DNA from: Chitinophagaceae bacterium | GTDB lineage: Bacteria > Bacteroidota > Bacteroidia > Chitinophagales > Chitinophagaceae | Assembly: GCA_019638615.1 (NCBI GenBank) | Contig: JAHBTL010000013.1 | Location: 62,001 to 126,000, forward strand | Length of the DNA: 64,000 nucleotides | Direction of reading: 5' to 3' | In this document: positions 42,189-51,730 of the stretch, piece by piece | Numbering within the stretch: position 1 is the first letter of the stretch | Layout of the letters: each line of letters begins with the position of its first letter | The notes under the pieces: model-generated | What the model saw: only the letters and a program-made list of their open reading frames with translations | The model's database searches: none | What the model was told of the DNA's origin: nothing | Made by a program: the position numbers and the translations under genes

Positions 42189-44531
42189 TTATTTTTTTGC
42201 CATCGTTCGCGGTTTATGAAGCCATACCAGCAGCACAGGCAAAAGTACCAGGTTGGTAACAGTGGCAGACAACAGGGTCAGGGAAGTAAGCCATCCCAGT
42301 GCCTGCGTTCCTCCAAAACCGCTGAACATAAATATGCTGAACCCGGCAATGAGTACAAGAGAAGTATAAATGATACTGATGCCGGTATGATGGATGGTTT
42401 GCAGCACAGTGGATTTTGTTTCGTAGGCGTGCGAGGGCAGCTCCTGGCGGTAGTTTACGAGGAAACGAATGGTTACATCAATTGCAATGCCCAGCGCAAT
42501 ACCAAAAATCAGAACAGTAGACGGTTTAAGCGGCACTCCCGCCCATCCCATAATGCCTGCCGTAAGCATGAGGGGTACAATATTGGGTATAAGCGAACAG
42601 ATCAAAATGCGGAAAGACCTGAATAAATACAACATACAAAGGGCAATTAAAAGAAAGGCGAGCACAATGCTTTCCTTTAAGCCGTTAATGATAAACCGGC
42701 TTCCTTCCAGGAAGGTGATGCTGGTGCCGGTAAACTCCACTTTATATTGGGTAGAATCAAACAACTGGTTGGCCCGTTCTTCAATATCAGATAGTATAAC
42801 CGGCAATCGTACGCTGCCCACATCGGCCATATTTACACTGATCCTCGTTTTCTGGCGGGCAGTATCCATAAAAGCATTCATCAGCTTTTGAAAAGTATTG
42901 TCCTGCTGCTGCGGGCTGTCCTTCCGTACCCGCAGGTAGTCATTCACAAAGGCACCGTCAAAAGCATTCGGAAGCGCATAGTTCATACTGTCCCCTTCAT
43001 AAAACCCCTGTTTTGCAAATTTTAATCCTTCCGCCAGCGACAGGGGTCTTGCCATTTCGGGTTTAGCGGCTATATACTGACAAAGCGAATCAATTTTCTG
43101 AAAAATATTCAACGCTTTCATACCGGCAAAACCATACCGGCGCTTTGTATCTATTATAATTTCCAGGGGCATAATTCCCTTAAAGTTCTTTTCAAAGAAT
43201 TTCAGATCGGTATATATCCTGTCCGTTTGGGGAATATCATCTACCATATGTCCTACCGATTTCAGTCTTACCATACCTGATATTGAAAATGCAATTACCG
43301 CCAGCGTTGCCACATAAATTGTTTTTTTATGATTGAATACCCATTTTTCTATTTTGGAGAGGAGGGCATCGAGCCAGCGGCTGTCAAGATATTTTACATG
43401 CCCTGGCTGAGGGGCAGGCAGGTAACTGAGTATGGCGGGAATGGCAATGAACGAAATAAAAAAGATAGCCATGATGCTGATGCCGGCAACCACGCCAAAC
43501 TCCTTCAATACAGCGCTTTTGGTAAAAGCAAACACAGCGAAACCAATAGCGGCCGCTATGTTACAAAAAAGAGTTACTACTCCCATTCTTCCCACCATTT
43601 CTATCAATGCAGCGCGTTTGTCTTTTGTATCAAGCCATGCGGTATGGTACTTGTTCAAAAAGTAAATACAATTGGGTATGCCTATTACTACCACTAAGGG
43701 CGGCACCAAAGCAGTAAGCAAACTAATATAGTAACCGCACAAATGCAATACGCCCATACTCCATATAACACTTATAATAACCACGCCCAGCGATAGCAGC
43801 GTTGCGCTCAGCGAGCGGAAAAATAAAATAAGAATGAGCGCTGAAATGAGTACGGAACCTATTAAAAACCATTGCATTTCTTTGGCTACTTTTATAGCCA
43901 TATTGGTACGGATCAATGGTAGCCCGCTGATGTGTATATCAATATTATTTCTACTGCCAAAAGAATAAGCAATGTCTTCTATTTCCGCTATTACCTTTTC
44001 GCGCCCCTTGGTGCCCAATACATCCTTATTAATTTTTACTCCTGCCAGGTAAGCATTGGTTTCGGGATTATACAGCAGTCCTTTATAAAAAGGCAAAGAA
44101 TGAAGTACCGCCACGGCGCTGTCCAGTTGCGCTTGTGTTGTATCAGAAACTGCGAATATCGGTTGAACGTTCAGCTTTTGTGTGCTGTCGTTTTTAACCA
44201 GGTTAATGGCAGCGGCTACGCTTAACACATCTTCCACCTTATCCACTTTTTTCAACTGCTGCGATACGCCGGCAAAATCATGGAATACTTCTTTTCTGAA
44301 AAGCCTGTCAGATGTAAACCCTATTACAAGCGTATTGCCATCATCTCCAAACTGCTTTTTAAAAGCCAGGTATTGTTTATACAGCGGATTATTTACAGGA
44401 ATGGTGCGCACAAATTCGTAACTGATCGTTACTTTAAGCGCATGATACAACATGAAACCCGTAAAACCTGTCAGTATGATTAAAAGAGCCAATCGAAATT
44501 TCAATACAAGTTGCCCCAGCTTTTTCCACAT
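42189..44531 (-). CDS. RND/MMPL-superfamily transporter
   Basis: A 780-residue inner-membrane exporter of the MMPL/HpnN-like RND group. It has the two-fold repeat TM1 - periplasmic loop - TM2-6, twice. Visible are the helices FRLALLIILTGFTGFMLYHAL, SVLISALILILFF and VVVIGIPNCIYFLNKYHTAWL, and the second-half counterpart VLIFGIALGIAIDVTIRFLVNYR that carries the charged relay residues. Two ~170-residue periplasmic domains lie between. The group moves hydrophobic lipids, hopanoids or lipoproteins rather than drugs. It sits downstream of a response regulator, but a 213-bp repeat-bearing gap separates them, so co-regulation is only possible. Confidence 0.85.
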   Translation of the reverse strand: MWKKLGQLVLKFRLALLIILTGFTGFMLYHALKVTISYEFVRTIPVNNPLYKQYLAFKKQFGDDGNTLVIGFTSDRLFRKEVFHDFAGVSQQLKKVDKVEDVLSVAAAINLVKNDSTQKLNVQPIFAVSDTTQAQLDSAVAVLHSLPFYKGLLYNPETNAYLAGVKINKDVLGTKGREKVIAEIEDIAYSFGSRNNIDIHISGLPLIRTNMAIKVAKEMQWFLIGSVLISALILILFFRSLSATLLSLGVVIISVIWSMGVLHLCGYYISLLTALVPPLVVVIGIPNCIYFLNKYHTAWLDTKDKRAALIEMVGRMGVVTLFCNIAAAIGFAVFAFTKSAVLKEFGVVAGISIMAIFFISFIAIPAILSYLPAPQPGHVKYLDSRWLDALLSKIEKWVFNHKKTIYVATLAVIAFSISGMVRLKSVGHMVDDIPQTDRIYTDLKFFEKNFKGIMPLEIIIDTKRRYGFAGMKALNIFQKIDSLCQYIAAKPEMARPLSLAEGLKFAKQGFYEGDSMNYALPNAFDGAFVNDYLRVRKDSPQQQDNTFQKLMNAFMDTARQKTRISVNMADVGSVRLPVILSDIEERANQLFDSTQYKVEFTGTSITFLEGSRFIINGLKESIVLAFLLIALCMLYLFRSFRILICSLIPNIVPLMLTAGIMGWAGVPLKPSTVLIFGIALGIAIDVTIRFLVNYRQELPSHAYETKSTVLQTIHHTGISIIYTSLVLIAGFSIFMFSGFGGTQALGWLTSLTLLSATVTNLVLLPVLLVWLHKPRTMAKK

Positions 44532-44599
44532 GCCTTAAGATATTGTTGAAGATAGACAAAGTGCAAAGAAACTTATTTTGAAGCGCTTTCTGAAGTTTT

Positions 44600-44744
44600 T
44601 ATGTGGGCTGTCGGCGATCAGCCGTCAGCGATCTGTTTATAGTTTGTGATTTGTGGTCTGAAGTCTGTGGTTTGAAAACAGATAACTATAAACCAGAAAC
44701 CAAAAACAAGAAACCCCAAACCTGAGACCTGTAACCTGTAACCA
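44600..44744. repeat. Word-type intergenic repeat with inverted arms
   Basis: GTTTATAGTT (44635-44644) and AACTATAAAC (44684-44693) are exact reverse complements, embedded in GTTTGTGATTTGTGGTCTGAAGTC-like words. The element ends with the tandem CCTGTAACCTGTAACC directly before the response-regulator stop. The vocabulary matches the elements at 2276, 15395, 28992 and 53860. Confidence 0.6.
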
Positions 44745-45440
44745 TCAATCAGGTGTATTAAAACGAAACCCTACTCCATGAATGGTTTCGAGGTTGATAG
44801 CAGGGTCGGCTTTAAAATGCTTACGCAACTTGGTAATGAAAACATCCATGCTCCTTCCTAAAAAATAATCATCTTTACCCCAAACATTCAGCAACACTTC
44901 TTCCCTTTTTAAAATATGATTCCTGTGCTCACAAAGAAATTTCAGCAATTCTGCCTCTTTTTGGGTAAGACTGCTGGTTTCTTCACCGTTGTATATTTTG
45001 AGGTCGGTATACGAAAAACGAAGCTTGCCAATAGCATATTCCTGCACACTATCGGAATGCAGCTTTTTAGTGCGTCTTAAAAAAACCTCCATCCGCTTCA
45101 TCAGCTCTTTCATGCTGAAAGGCTTTGTAATGTAATCATCTCCTCCCGTAGTAAATCCCTTCAGCCTGTCGTCTTCCAATGACCTGGCCGTTAAAAATAA
45201 GATGGGGATGATATCGCTTTTCTGCCGGATTTTTTTAGCAACCGTAAAACCATCCTTATTGGGCATCATTACATCCAGCAGCACAATATCAAACTCCTCT
45301 TTCTGGAAGCTGTTCAATGCCTGTTCCCCGTCAGGACATAATGCTACCTGGTAGCCATCCTGTTCCAGGTTGTCTTTTATTACGTATCCCAACGAGAGGT
45401 CATCTTCCGCTAATAATACTTTTGCTTTGGTCGGTTGCAT
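44745..45440 (-). CDS. OmpR/PhoB-family response regulator
   Basis: A 231-residue DNA-binding response regulator. The receiver domain (1-120) has the acidic pair AEDD (11-14), the phospho-acceptor Asp56 in IVLLDVMMPNKDG, and the Thr/Lys switch residues in LFLTARS and YITKPFS. The C-terminal winged helix has LTQKEAELLKFLCEH, VWGKDDYFLGRSMDVFITKLRKHF and TIHGVGFRF. Its start is 11 bp downstream of the histidine kinase gene, its evident partner. The architecture resembles the RprY-type systems of Bacteroides; the signal and regulon are unknown. Confidence 0.93.
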   Translation of the reverse strand: MQPTKAKVLLAEDDLSLGYVIKDNLEQDGYQVALCPDGEQALNSFQKEEFDIVLLDVMMPNKDGFTVAKKIRQKSDIIPILFLTARSLEDDRLKGFTTGGDDYITKPFSMKELMKRMEVFLRRTKKLHSDSVQEYAIGKLRFSYTDLKIYNGEETSSLTQKEAELLKFLCEHRNHILKREEVLLNVWGKDDYFLGRSMDVFITKLRKHFKADPAINLETIHGVGFRFNTPD

Positions 45441-45451
45441 ATCGACATAAT

Positions 45452-46714
45452 TTATACAGGTATAATAATGCGAAACTCAGTTCCAATGCCGGGAACGCTG
45501 TTTACAACAATGCGTCCGTTGTGAGCATCTACAATTTTCTTAACAAAATTAAGCCCTAATCCAAATCCTTTTACGTTGTGCACGTCGCCTGTAGGCACCC
45601 GGTAAAACTTTTTAAATATGTTTTTGAAGTATTTCCTGTCAATTCCTACGCCATTGTCTTTAACAGCTATAAAACTTTCGGCCCCGTTATTACCCGCCTC
45701 TATCACTATTACAGGGCTGCTTGAATATTTAATCCCGTTTTCAATGAGGTTTACAATCGCCAGTTCAAGATGAGCTTTATCGGCAGTCATTACCGTTCCG
45801 TCATCGGGTATTTTTATTTCTGTTTTTGCATTGCTTGCTTCCATTAAAGGTTGCAGTTTCGCTATCGCCTGCTCTATCAATTCCCTTACATCAAACGACT
45901 GCATTTCCACCTCGAGGCTGCCTTTTTCAGAGACCGCCGTCTTCAACAGCCTTTCTACCTGGTTTTGCAGGTGCTCCGTTTCATTCTGCATGATAGAAGT
46001 GTATTTGGTCATCCTTTCGGGCTGATTTATAATTTCAGGCTGCGACAATACATCCGCAGCTATTTTCATTACGGCCAGCGGGGTTTTAAATTCATGTGTA
46101 AAGTTGTTGACAAAATCTTTCTGGACTTCAACCAAAAATTTTTGCTTGTAAAAATAAAACATGCTCAAAGCAAGCCCTATTAAAACCAGCATCAGCACAA
46201 TGCTCCCTGTTATCCAGAAATTCATTTGCCCGAGAATATACCTGCTTCGCTCAGGAAAATGAAGCAATATATAATGATAGTCGGCCGGATAAAGGGCAAG
46301 ATCGCTTATAGCGGATGCCCGGTATGTTTCGGGGGAAGGGATATACTGCTGGTAAATATATTGCTTGCTCTCTTTATCGTACACGGCTGTTTTACATGCA
46401 GTTAATATATTAAAATCAGTCAATTCCTGTGTCAGGTAATATATAAGACTGTCCCTGGGCGGCAAATTATCCGTACGTACAATAAAAGTACTGGCATCGG
46501 GCTGCACTGTAATTTGTTGCCGCAGGTGGCCGGCGGGATTGTCCGACAGGCGCATATCCTCAAACAATCCCCTAACACATTTAACTATATTGGTGCCAAA
46601 TTGTTTTTGTTCAAGCTTATAAATATGATTTAACCAGTACAATTGTATGGCGATGATCAAAGCAATAACCAGGGAGCCCGCCAGCACTATCCATCTTAAC
46701 GTGGAAGAACGCAT
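45452..46714 (-). CDS. Membrane sensor histidine kinase
   Basis: A 420-residue kinase from the ATG at 46714; a TTG ten codons upstream is less likely. It has a first membrane helix (IVLAGSLVIALIIAIQLYWL), a ~130-residue periplasmic sensor without a recognised fold, and a second helix (ITGSIVLMLVLIGLALSMFYF). Then come the DHp helix with the H-box FTHEFKTPLAVM (His207) and the HATPase domain with N-box LVNLIENGIKYSS, KDNGVGIDRKY and GLGLNFVKKIVDAHNG. It autophosphorylates and passes phosphate to the response regulator 11 bp downstream. Its 5' side shares the divergent region with tatC. Confidence 0.92.
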   Translation of the reverse strand: MRSSTLRWIVLAGSLVIALIIAIQLYWLNHIYKLEQKQFGTNIVKCVRGLFEDMRLSDNPAGHLRQQITVQPDASTFIVRTDNLPPRDSLIYYLTQELTDFNILTACKTAVYDKESKQYIYQQYIPSPETYRASAISDLALYPADYHYILLHFPERSRYILGQMNFWITGSIVLMLVLIGLALSMFYFYKQKFLVEVQKDFVNNFTHEFKTPLAVMKIAADVLSQPEIINQPERMTKYTSIMQNETEHLQNQVERLLKTAVSEKGSLEVEMQSFDVRELIEQAIAKLQPLMEASNAKTEIKIPDDGTVMTADKAHLELAIVNLIENGIKYSSSPVIVIEAGNNGAESFIAVKDNGVGIDRKYFKNIFKKFYRVPTGDVHNVKGFGLGLNFVKKIVDAHNGRIVVNSVPGIGTEFRIIIPV

Positions 46715-46908
46715 ACCAAAACCGGTGTAAGTTTTAAATAACACAAATTTGTTTTTAAATCTTTACAAAAAATAATTGCATCCTGCTTTTCTTGTTAAGT
46801 CAGCGTTAAGCAACCTTCCGGGCGGGCGTGTTTCCTTTTCCTTCACCGAAGGTTAATAACACGTTAATCCACCTTACTTATTTTACCACACGCTTTCATA
46901 CCCGGAAA

Positions 46909-46937
46909 TTGCAGTCGCTTGTAGCGAATTAAATTTC
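46909..46937 (+). promoter_or_regulatory. Promoter for a short transcript
   Basis: A TTG at 46909-46911, an 18-nt spacer and TAAATTTC at 46930-46937 (7 of 8 to TAnnTTTG) predict a start near 46944. No gene starts until 47134, but a strong terminator lies only 70 nt further on. Confidence 0.5.
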
Positions 46938-46943
46938 ATAAAG

Positions 46944-47013
46944 GTCGGTTTATAGTAGAATGAAGGGCTCCTGATCGGCAAACGAGGGCGGGAAGTTCCT
47001 TCATTCTTTTTTT
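46944..47013 (+). ncRNA. Candidate small RNA with its own promoter and terminator
   Basis: The predicted transcript is about 70 nt. AGAATGAAGG (46957-46966) pairs over 10 bp with CCTTCATTCT (46998-47007), followed by seven T (47007-47013), an intrinsic terminator on the plus strand only. The 31-nt loop is G-rich (GGGCTCC, GAGGGCGGG) and might pair with a target or bind a protein. There is no open reading frame. It does not match the SRP, 6S or tmRNA patterns known to me. Alternatively it is an attenuator in a long tatC leader. The rest of the 46715-47133 gap shows nothing else. Confidence 0.45.
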
Positions 47014-47133
47014 ATGAAAATACCAAAATTATACCCCAGGGCATTTTTTATGGTTTAATTATTAAAAGGTAAGGGAACAGAATGTGGGTGAAAAAGGATT
47101 TTTTATTAGGTTTGCTACCTTAATTTTAGCACA

Positions 47134-48015
47134 TTGGCAATAGAAGCACAAAGAAAATCATTTTTTAAACGCATCCGTGGGAAGGACGTTGACGACGATG
47201 CCGAGATGAGTTTTATTGACCACCTGGAAGCATTGCGCTGGCATATTGTTCGATCGGTAGTAGCGGTTTTTGTATTTGCAATATTGATTTTTTTGAATAT
47301 AGATTGGATTTTCCTCAATGTAATCATGGGACCCACTCAATCCAATTTTATTTCTTACAAGCTTTTATGTTCGCTGGGTTATAAGCTGGGGTTAGGAGAT
47401 TCGTTCTGCATGCCGCCCATCGACATGGAATTACAGGTTACTACCGTAAGCGGAACTTTTATGTCTTCTATTTCCATTGCCTTTGTGGGCGGACTGATTG
47501 CAGCCTTTCCCTACCTGTGCTGGGAAGTATGGCGTTTTGTAAAACCCGCGTTGAAAGAAAATGAGCTGAAACATACCCGTGGCATTATTTTCTGGATATC
47601 CTTTTTCTTTTTTATAGGTGCAGCTTTTGGTTATTTTTTATTGGCTCCTTTTACTTTCAATTTTCTTTATAACTACACATTAGGCTCCAAGCAGGTACTC
47701 CAGTACAGGCCTATGCTATCCGATTATCTCGATTCCATCATCGATATAACACTGGGCTCCGGTGTTGCCTTTGAACTACCTATGGCATCGTGGATACTGG
47801 CACGCATAGGTATACTCACTCCCGGCTTTTTACGCACTTACCGTAAATATGCCTATGTAGCGCTGTTGGTACTGGCAGCGATCATCACTCCCTCACCCGA
47901 CTGGGGCAGCCAGATGATTGTTTGTGTACCTCTTATTCTGTTATACGAAATAAGCGTGATCATTGCTGCAAGGGTTAACAAAGCCCAGGAAAAGAAATGG
48001 GAAGAGTGGAGTTAA
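47134..48015 (+). CDS. Sec-independent protein translocase subunit TatC
   Basis: A 293-residue (TTG start) or 269-residue (ATG at 47206) inner-membrane core of the twin-arginine translocase, which binds RR signal peptides. The family opening MSFIDHLEALRWHIVRS starts at the internal ATG. The preceding basic residues are typical of Bacteroidota TatC extensions, so both starts are possible. Six hydrophobic segments are visible, with conserved TFNFLYNYTLG, SGVAFELPMASWILARIGIL and ITPSPDWGSQMIVCVPLILLYE. No tatA is next to it. A candidate small RNA lies upstream. Confidence 0.93.
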   Translation: MAIEAQRKSFFKRIRGKDVDDDAEMSFIDHLEALRWHIVRSVVAVFVFAILIFLNIDWIFLNVIMGPTQSNFISYKLLCSLGYKLGLGDSFCMPPIDMELQVTTVSGTFMSSISIAFVGGLIAAFPYLCWEVWRFVKPALKENELKHTRGIIFWISFFFFIGAAFGYFLLAPFTFNFLYNYTLGSKQVLQYRPMLSDYLDSIIDITLGSGVAFELPMASWILARIGILTPGFLRTYRKYAYVALLVLAAIITPSPDWGSQMIVCVPLILLYEISVIIAARVNKAQEKKWEEWS

Positions 48016-48267
48016 AATAAACCGCTGCTATTTGTTTCCTTACAAAACTGGTTTAGCACTGGCTGACCGGCCTATTTATCCGGCGCTGTGCATTCAGAAC
48101 AGGCAAAAAATCAATCATTTTACGTGTTTGTTGTAACGTCAAAGCATAACCGCACTTTACTGGGTATTGAAAATCTTCATCAATTTTTTTGGTAGCATGT
48201 AAAAAAATGGCTTTATTACACCATGAAATAATTGTTTATCTTTTCAAAAGAAATGAAATATAAACGA

Positions 48268-48296
48268 TTGCATTATTTACCTCTGTTTTAGTTTTA
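48268..48296 (+). promoter_or_regulatory. Candidate promoter of the second SusC gene
   Basis: A TTG at 48268-48270, an 18-nt spacer and TAGTTTTA at 48289-48296 (7 of 8 to TAnnTTTG) lie 35 nt before the ATG at 48332. The rest of the 316-bp gap after tatC holds an imperfect GC-rich hairpin near 48055-48090 and nothing else I can support. Confidence 0.4.
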
Positions 48297-48331
48297 GTAA
48301 ACCTTAATTGATCACCAGCCAAAAAAAATTT

Positions 48332-51300
48332 ATGACACCCGGAACCAACTACCGTTTGATTTGCTGGCTGCTTTTTACAACCATTGCCGGCAGCGCATAC
48401 GCGCGGAAAAATCCAACACCCCAAAATTTTTTATCAACCCATTTTAGGTCAGAAGTGAAAATACCAGAAGAAGATGCGTACAAGGAACCTTCTCCTGCTG
48501 AGGAAAGAATAACACTTTTAAAAGACACGGCCATCGTAAAGGGAAAAGTGGTAAGTGCCGATAATGCGGCGCTTGCAGGAGTAAGCATTGTTCCGGAAAA
48601 TGGCAAAGCTTACATTACCAACGACGCGGGCGAGTTTGAGATCCCCTTTGTGCAGCCATTCAGGATCCTGGTATCCAGCGTAGGGTTTCGTGATACCTCC
48701 GTTATGATCACCAGCGCGGCTACATTTTATACAATTGTACTACATACAGACGCAAGGCGGGAACAACTGGCTGAGGTGACGGTAGTAGCTTTGGGCATCT
48801 CCAAAAAAACAAGCGCTGTTGGATATTCGATAGCGGAAGTTCGCGGAGACGCCGTTCAAACAGCCAAAGAGCCTAATTTCGTTAATGCGCTGCAGGGAAA
48901 ATTAGCCGGCGTTCAAATCAATACCAATACAGGTTCAATGGGAGGAGCCACAAAAGTGGTGATAAGAGGGAATAAATCTATAACCGGCAATAACAATGCT
49001 TTGTTTGTAATAGATGGTGTGTTCATGGGCAATACTACCAATCCAACCTATAATCAGCAGATTGGAGGCGGCGGATACGATTACGGTAGCCCTATACAGG
49101 ATATTAACCCCGATGATATTGAACAGGTCAGCGTATTGAAAGGCGCGGCGGCTACGGCATTGTATGGCAGCAGAGGAGCTAACGGAGTGGTGCTGATCAC
49201 AACGAAAAAAGGAAGTAATAAAAAAGGGCTGGGCATCACCTATAACCTGAATGTTCAAAAGGATGATGTGTACTATCTGCCCAAATTTCAAAACAGGTAT
49301 GGCGGTGGCGGCGCTAATACAAGCAATGTAAATTTTGTAGCCAGCGGGTTTGATACATTATGGCAAAGTACCAATCCAGCATTATTTAAAAACGCTCCTA
49401 CCTATAACGACCCCGTTAAAGGAGGCTACGACCTGTTGCCCCAGTATGGAGTAGATGAATCCTGGGGGCCGGAGCTTACGGGCTTGCTTATCCGACCTTA
49501 TTATTCATTTGATGAGAACAAGGGCAATCCTTATTTTGGCGTTACCACTCCCTGGGCGCCGCAACCCAATAACATCAAAGATTTTTATGAAACAGGAACC
49601 ACGCTTACCAACAGCATAAGCGTGGGTGGCAGTAACGACAAAGGTTCGTTCAGACTGGCATACAGCAACCTGAATCAAAACTTTATTTTACCTAACTCTC
49701 TTTTAAAAAGAAATAACATTGGCTTTAACGGCAATCATCGCTTGGGTAAACGGTTAAATGTAGTTGCCAGCGTGAATTACTCTGAAAACTTTGCCAGGGC
49801 AAGGCCGGGTACAGGGTTTTCCGGCTACAATCCCACGCAGTTGTTCACTATGTATGGTCAGCGGCAACTGGAAATGGATATGCTGGCATACTACCAGTTC
49901 CCCGATGGGTCGCAGGTAAGCTGGAACCGTACCTCACCCACTAACCCCACGCCTTTATTTGCCACTACGCCTTACTGGCATCAGTATAAAAACTTTACAA
50001 CAGACAATCGCAAACGGTTGTATGGCTTGGCCGGGTTTGATTTTAAACCTGTTGACTGGATCAATATATCCGCCAAAGTATTCCTTGATCAATATACAAC
50101 ATTGCAGCAGGAAAGAGTGGCGAGGGATTATACCACAGGCTCATATGCCAGAACCACTATTGATCACCGCGAAATGAACTACCAGTTGATCGCTTCTGTT
50201 AATAAAGACCTTAGCAGCAAATTAAGCCTCGACGCTTCGGCGGGTGGCAATATCATGCAGTTAAATGATGGTATAACCGGAGGCAGCTATGCCGGCTTAA
50301 TTGTTCCGGGCTTATACACTTTAACCAATAATATCGGCAGGATTGGCTATGTTGAAAGTATGTTCCAGAAGAGAATCAATTCTGTCTTTGGAAATGTAAC
50401 GTTGGGATACAATAACACAATATTCCTCGATATTTCGGGCAGAAATGACTGGTCGTCTTCGCTGCCTAAAGGCAATAATTCTTATTTCTATCCCGCCACT
50501 TCTTTATCTCTTATATTTTCCGAATGGCTTAAGTCTGTTAACTGGCTGAGTTTTGGTAAAGTAAGGGCCAGCCTGGCACAAATAGGCAGCGATACAGATC
50601 CATACCGGACATATGTTGCTTACAACGCACCGGTTTTATTTGGCTCTACAGGTAATTCCTATATACTCCGTAACCCTGCCCTGGGTAATGGCGCTTTAAA
50701 GCCGGAGATAAGCAATGAATTTGAAGCCGGTATTGAGTTAAAGCTATTTAATAACCGGGTAGGAATCGATTTCACCTATTACAACAGGATCACCAAAGAC
50801 CTTATCCTTCCGCTTTCTATTTCCCAAACCTCCGGCTATAGTAATTTTTATACCAATGTGGGTAAATCAAGAAATCGCGGCGTGGAATTGCAGTTAAGCG
50901 GTTCGCCTGTACGAAATGAAAATTTTACATGGAACATTGTTGTTAACTACGCGGCAAACCGGAGCAAGCTGCTGGCGCTTAACATTCCCAACAATCCTAC
51001 AATCGACCGGTATGTTATAGGAACTGAAAGAAGAAGAAATACCGTATCTACTGCAGCAGTAGTAGGTCAACCCCTGTTTGTTCTAACAGGCACTGACTAT
51101 ACCTATCTGAATGGCGAAAAGGTGATTACAGATGCCGGCTTGTATGTTGCAACACCCGGCGGAAAAGTAATTGGAAATACGCAGCCTGATTTTGTAGGCG
51201 GTATTACCAACAGCTTTACCTACAAAGGCTTTATATTAAGTGGGTTGATTGACTTTCAAAAAGGCGGTAACTTCTTTTCATACACCAATATGTATGGATT

Positions 51301-51712
51301 GTATTCAGGCACACTGGCAGCAACTGTTGAGAACAATGTAAGAGAAACCGGCGTAGATGTATCAGGAGTGTTGGCAGACGGGACTAAAAAAACGGTACAT
51401 GTAAACGCTCCGTTCCATTTTAAAAACAACTATGGCATTCGCATCAGCACGGCTAACCTGTATGATGCGAGTTATGTTTACCTGAGAGAGCTTAGGCTGG
51501 GATATACTTTACCATCAAAAGTGGCTCAGCTTATTCACTCCAGCAATGCGAGCATTTCTTTGTATGGCAGAAATCTTTGGCTGATCAGTTCTAATGCTCC
51601 CAATGTTGACCCTTCCAATATTATTAATTCCGACTCTAATATTATAGGGTTGGAAGGAGGCGCATTGCCGTCTGTAAGATCCATAGGCATTAACTTAAAC
51701 ATCAGCTTCTAA
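48332..51712 (+). CDS. SusC/RagA-family TonB-linked outer-membrane protein (second copy)
   Basis: A 1126-residue TonB-dependent receptor from the ATG at 48332. A signal peptide is followed by a ~60-residue extra segment (NPTPQNFLST...SPAEERITLL) before the carboxypeptidase-like domain (KGKVVSADNAALAGVSIVPE). Then come the junction LAEVTVVALGISKKTSAVGYSI, the plug (VVIRGNKSITG, ALFVIDGVFMGN, SVLKGAAATALYGSRGANGVVLITTKKG) and the barrel ending in GINLNISF. It is paired with the SusD-like gene that follows after 18 bp. It shares the ALGI-type junction with the first SusC but is clearly diverged from it. Confidence 0.93.
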   Translation: MTPGTNYRLICWLLFTTIAGSAYARKNPTPQNFLSTHFRSEVKIPEEDAYKEPSPAEERITLLKDTAIVKGKVVSADNAALAGVSIVPENGKAYITNDAGEFEIPFVQPFRILVSSVGFRDTSVMITSAATFYTIVLHTDARREQLAEVTVVALGISKKTSAVGYSIAEVRGDAVQTAKEPNFVNALQGKLAGVQINTNTGSMGGATKVVIRGNKSITGNNNALFVIDGVFMGNTTNPTYNQQIGGGGYDYGSPIQDINPDDIEQVSVLKGAAATALYGSRGANGVVLITTKKGSNKKGLGITYNLNVQKDDVYYLPKFQNRYGGGGANTSNVNFVASGFDTLWQSTNPALFKNAPTYNDPVKGGYDLLPQYGVDESWGPELTGLLIRPYYSFDENKGNPYFGVTTPWAPQPNNIKDFYETGTTLTNSISVGGSNDKGSFRLAYSNLNQNFILPNSLLKRNNIGFNGNHRLGKRLNVVASVNYSENFARARPGTGFSGYNPTQLFTMYGQRQLEMDMLAYYQFPDGSQVSWNRTSPTNPTPLFATTPYWHQYKNFTTDNRKRLYGLAGFDFKPVDWINISAKVFLDQYTTLQQERVARDYTTGSYARTTIDHREMNYQLIASVNKDLSSKLSLDASAGGNIMQLNDGITGGSYAGLIVPGLYTLTNNIGRIGYVESMFQKRINSVFGNVTLGYNNTIFLDISGRNDWSSSLPKGNNSYFYPATSLSLIFSEWLKSVNWLSFGKVRASLAQIGSDTDPYRTYVAYNAPVLFGSTGNSYILRNPALGNGALKPEISNEFEAGIELKLFNNRVGIDFTYYNRITKDLILPLSISQTSGYSNFYTNVGKSRNRGVELQLSGSPVRNENFTWNIVVNYAANRSKLLALNIPNNPTIDRYVIGTERRRNTVSTAAVVGQPLFVLTGTDYTYLNGEKVITDAGLYVATPGGKVIGNTQPDFVGGITNSFTYKGFILSGLIDFQKGGNFFSYTNMYGLYSGTLAATVENNVRETGVDVSGVLADGTKKTVHVNAPFHFKNNYGIRISTANLYDASYVYLRELRLGYTLPSKVAQLIHSSNASISLYGRNLWLISSNAPNVDPSNIINSDSNIIGLEGGALPSVRSIGINLNISF

Positions 51713-51730
51713 CCCAACAAAAATCATGAT

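Noticed and set aside
48055-48090. Terminator after tatC
   Set aside because: The GC-rich stem is imperfect and no T-run follows on either side.
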